Shown here: in pieces, positions 61,502-64,000 of the stretch | Layout of the letters: each line of letters starts with the position of its first letter | Numbering within the stretch: the first letter of the stretch is position 1 | Assembly (NCBI RefSeq): GCF_003027925.1 | Contig: NZ_PYPS01000009.1 | Location: 1-64,000 of the forward strand | DNA from: Micromonospora sp. RP3T | GTDB taxonomy: Bacteria; Actinomycetota; Actinomycetes; Mycobacteriales; Micromonosporaceae | Direction of reading: 5' to 3' | DNA length: 64,000 bases | Made by a program: the position numbers and the translations under genes | The notes under the pieces: generated by a model | The model's database searches: none | Told to the model about the DNA's origin: nothing | Seen by the model: the letters and a program-made list of their open reading frames with translations, nothing else

Positions 61502-62716
61502 TCACTTCCGGGTGGAGAGGACGGTCGGGTTGGCCACGATGAAGTCGGCCAGCTTGTCGTTCTTGACCGCCTGGAACATGTCCATGGTCGTCTCGTTGAA
61601 CGTCTCCCGGCCGTTGCTGTTGCCGGCGAACGTCCCGCCGTTGGTGCGCAGCGTGACCAGGTCGTTCCCGCTGAGGTTCTTGAGCGTGAAGATGAAGTCG
61701 GCGATCGGTACGCCGCCGGTGTCCAGCACGAACGCCTTCCCGGCAGCCTTCATCAGCGAGTTCAGCTTGATCGGGTTGGTCAGCATGCCGCCGTCGGTGG
61801 CCTTCTTGGCCATCGCCTTGATGAGCTGCTGCTGGTTCTGCTGCCGGTCGTAGTCGCTGTTGGGCAGGCCGTAGCGCTGGCGGGAGTAGTCGAGCGCCTC
61901 CCAGCCCTCCATCTCCTTGCAGCCCTTCTTGTGCACCACCGGCTTGTAGGGCTTGCCGGTCTTCTTCGCGTCCGCGTTCCACATCGGCTTGCCCTCGACC
62001 ATCGACATGTGGTGCGACGGGACCTCGTGGCTGACGCAGATCCGCACCGTGCCGAGCGCGTCGATGACGTTCTTGAAGCCGCCGAAGTTGATGATCGCGG
62101 CGCCGTCGAAGCTGATGCCGGTCATCCCCTTGATCGTCTTGGCCATCAACTGGGCGCCGCCCTCCCAGCCGCCGCCGTTCTGCGCGCCGTGGAAGAACGC
62201 AGCGTTGATCTTGTCGGTGCCGCCCTTGTAGCCACTGTTCTTGAACGCCGGGATGCGGGCCTCGGTGTCCCGGGGGATCGAGATCAGGTAGGCCTGGTCG
62301 TGGCTGGCCGGGATGTGCAGCACGATGATCGTGTCCGACCGGACGTCGTCGGCGGCCCAGCGGGCCCGGGCGTCCACGCCGAGCAGCAGCATGTCGATCG
62401 GGCCGTCCAGGCTGTTGCCGCCCTCGGCCTCGCTCTTGCCCGCCTCGCCGAGCAGGTTGCGCTGGGCGATGTTGTTGGTGGCCTGACCGATCACGGCCTT
62501 GCTGCCGACGATAGCGACGCCGCTGGTCACCATCAGCACCGCGCCGAGGACCAGGGTGAGCTTCGCCCAGAGCGGGTCCTTGCGCTTGGTGCGCTTCTTC
62601 TTCCCGCCGCCGGGACCACGGCCGCCGGGACCGGGCTGCGTGGGGATGACCGGGGGAACCCGCCCGGATGATCCGGGTGCCGGTGACTGCGGGCGACGAC
62701 TGGTCTGGACCGACAT
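61502..62716 (-). CDS. LytR-CpsA-Psr (LCP) family protein
   Basis: 404 residues from ATG 62716. Pro/Gly/Arg-rich cytoplasmic tail (1-45), one transmembrane helix (LTLVLGAVLMVTSGVAIVG), and the extracellular LCP domain: DMLLLGVDARARWAADDVRSDTIIVLHIPA, AYLISIPRDTEARIP, DGAAIINFGGFKNVIDALGTVRICV, ALDYSRQRYGLPNSDYDRQQNQQQ. The Arg and Asp residues that hold the lipid pyrophosphate are present. Second of three tandem LCP genes. Confidence 0.93.
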   Translation of the reverse strand: MSVQTSRRPQSPAPGSSGRVPPVIPTQPGPGGRGPGGGKKKRTKRKDPLWAKLTLVLGAVLMVTSGVAIVGSKAVIGQATNNIAQRNLLGEAGKSEAEGGNSLDGPIDMLLLGVDARARWAADDVRSDTIIVLHIPASHDQAYLISIPRDTEARIPAFKNSGYKGGTDKINAAFFHGAQNGGGWEGGAQLMAKTIKGMTGISFDGAAIINFGGFKNVIDALGTVRICVSHEVPSHHMSMVEGKPMWNADAKKTGKPYKPVVHKKGCKEMEGWEALDYSRQRYGLPNSDYDRQQNQQQLIKAMAKKATDGGMLTNPIKLNSLMKAAGKAFVLDTGGVPIADFIFTLKNLSGNDLVTLRTNGGTFAGNSNGRETFNETTMDMFQAVKNDKLADFIVANPTVLSTRK

Positions 62717-62856
62717 GCGTGCTCCAGCTCGGTGATCGGGGGCGGGACCACTTTACGTATCCGTTCCCGTTCTCGCGACCTCCTGAGGCGGGTATTCCCG
62801 TCAATCCCGGCCGATGGTGCCGAGATGTGGCCGAACGGGCGAGGCTGCGCGCCCGG

Positions 62857-64000
62857 TCAGCCGCCGGCGCTGTCGCCCGAATTCTTCTGGTTGGCCGCGA
62901 GCCAGTCGGCCATCTTGTCCCCGGCGATGGCCTGGTACATCGCCAGCGCCTTCTCCCGGTCGGAGACCACCACCGACTGGCCGTCGACGGTCTGGCCCCC
63001 CAGGTTCGGGCTGGTGACGAACGTCAGGTTCTCGCCCCGCAGGCTGCGGAACTGCACCGCCATGTCGGTCAACGAGAATCCCTGGTCGACCGTGACGGCG
63101 GCGGTGACCGACTTCAGGAAGTCGTTCAGCTTCTTCGGGTTGGTGAGCGTGCCGGTGCTCGCCGCCTTGTCCATCAGCGCCTTCAGGAACTCCTGCTGGT
63201 GGCGCATCCGGGCGAAGTCGCCGTCCGGGAACTGCTTGCGCTGCCGGACCCAGTCCAGCGCCTCGGCGCCGTTCATGTGGTTCACGCCCTTGGTGAACGT
63301 CCGGTACGGCTTGTGGATCGAGGTGACGGTGCGCTCCACCTTCAGGTCGACGCCGCCCAGCGCGTCGGTGACGTCCTTGAAGCCGGCGAAGTCGATGGCC
63401 ATGACGTGGTCGATGCGTACGTCGGTGAAGCACTCCACGGTCTTCACCGCCAGCGGCAGGCCGCCGAACGCGAACGCCGCGTTGATCTTGTTGCGTGAGC
63501 CGGAGTCGCAGGACGCGCCCGCGTTCTCCGGGATCGGCACGTACAGGTCACGCGGCACGGAGACCAGGTAGGCGCGCTTGTGGTCGGCCGGGATGTGCAT
63601 GACGATCACGGTGTCCGCCCGCCACTTGCCGGCGCCGTCGACCGGGGCGTCCGGGTCCCGCGAGTCGCTGCCCACCAGCAGGATGTTGAACGCGCCGTCG
63701 ACCTGCTTGGCCGGCCGCCCGCCGGTGATCTCCGAGAACGGATCGGTGCGGGCCAGGTCGTCGTCGAGGTTGCGGGCGTAGAACCAGGCGCCGATCCCAC
63801 CGAGCAGCGCCAGCACCAGCACCGCCACGCCGGCCACCAGGCCGATGCGCCCCCAGCGCGGACGGGGCCGGCGGCCCGGGCCACCGAAGCCGCCGCCGCC
63901 CGTGCCACCGGGACCGCCCGGCCCACCCGGGCCGCCCGAGCGGGGCGCCTCGTCGTGTGACGGGTACCAGCGGGTTTCCGTGGCGCGGGCGCGCGCGGTG
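62857..64000 (-). CDS. LytR-CpsA-Psr (LCP) family protein, 5' end outside window
   Basis: Third LCP gene; the frame is open to the right edge, so its start is not in view. The visible N-terminus has a Gly-rich, Arg-containing tail (GGPGGPGG-type), one transmembrane helix (GLVAGVAVLVLALLGGIGAW), and the LCP core: FNILLVGSDSRDPDAPVDG, RADTVIVMHIPADHKRAYLVSVPRDLYV, DHVMAIDFAGFKDVTDALGGVDLKV, ALDWVRQRKQFPDGDFARMRHQQ. It is closest by eye to LCP proteins with a GSDSR motif. Same strand as the other two. Confidence 0.93.
   Translation of the reverse strand, partial: TARARATETRWYPSHDEAPRSGGPGGPGGPGGTGGGGFGGPGRRPRPRWGRIGLVAGVAVLVLALLGGIGAWFYARNLDDDLARTDPFSEITGGRPAKQVDGAFNILLVGSDSRDPDAPVDGAGKWRADTVIVMHIPADHKRAYLVSVPRDLYVPIPENAGASCDSGSRNKINAAFAFGGLPLAVKTVECFTDVRIDHVMAIDFAGFKDVTDALGGVDLKVERTVTSIHKPYRTFTKGVNHMNGAEALDWVRQRKQFPDGDFARMRHQQEFLKALMDKAASTGTLTNPKKLNDFLKSVTAAVTVDQGFSLTDMAVQFRSLRGENLTFVTSPNLGGQTVDGQSVVVSDREKALAMYQAIAGDKMADWLAANQKNSGDSAGG

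Overview
The window is a high-GC actinobacterial chromosome segment. The best fit is the family Micromonosporaceae (Micromonospora or Salinispora type), inferred from gene content: an rpsF-ssb-rpsR-rplI-dnaB block, a mycothiol-dependent-enzyme homologue, a bacterial proteasome activator (Bpa) and an LppU/SCO3897-type protein. Genes are dense and mostly short operons. There are no rRNA or tRNA genes, CRISPR arrays, prophage, transposase genes or biosynthetic clusters. Both edges cut genes: a penicillin-binding protein on the left and an LCP ligase on the right.

Layout. 1-7.2 kb: bifunctional penicillin-binding protein, two polytopic GT-C-like membrane proteins and endonuclease IV. 7.8-15.5 kb: rpsF, ssb, a cysteine-less rpsR, rplI, a membrane protein on the other strand, and dnaB carrying two inteins. 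15.5-21.3 kb: mycothiol-type enzyme, zinc-ribbon protein, phosphoribosyltransferase, GT-C protein and a GGDEF-EAL protein. 22.1-24.9 kb: moaC-mog-moeA-moaE. 24.9-32 kb: mannosyltransferase-like protein, DoxX, GNAT, an AAA ATPase with a CTAG-dyad array at its promoter, LppU, EamA exporter and prepilin peptidase. 32-38.9 kb: an endonuclease Q-UvrD fusion, metallophosphoesterase, moaD-moaA and a fructosamine kinase. 39-43.7 kb: DUF4192, fdhD, mobA-DUF6457, a YbjN/chaperone-like protein and an AsnC regulator. 43.8-52.9 kb: DDAH, Tat-type binding lipoprotein, hydrolase, Bpa, two HAD phosphatases, OsmC, zinc peptidase, AIM24 and pheA. 52.9-64 kb: lipoprotein, small proteins, arginine deiminase, DUF5926, a histidine kinase with an RsbW-like ATPase, GDPD, rhodanese and three LCP ligase genes.

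How genes work together. Molybdenum cofactor synthesis is nearly complete but split over three loci (moaC/mog/moeA/moaE; moaD/moaA; fdhD/mobA). Cell-envelope functions recur: PBP, four GT-C-like proteins, three LCP ligases. DNA maintenance is represented by SSB, DnaB, endonuclease IV and EndoQ-UvrD. Two guanidino-group hydrolases (DDAH and arginine deiminase) each have a recognisable regulatory region.

The most notable signals are the two dnaB inteins (one with class 3 features, the other carrying an HTH-like segment and an apparent co-conversion tract), an ~80-bp palindromic element present three times that supplies the 3' end of the arginine deiminase gene, the CTAG-dyad array, the EndoQ-UvrD fusion, and a recurring TANNNT-N6/7-start pattern that suggests many leaderless transcripts.
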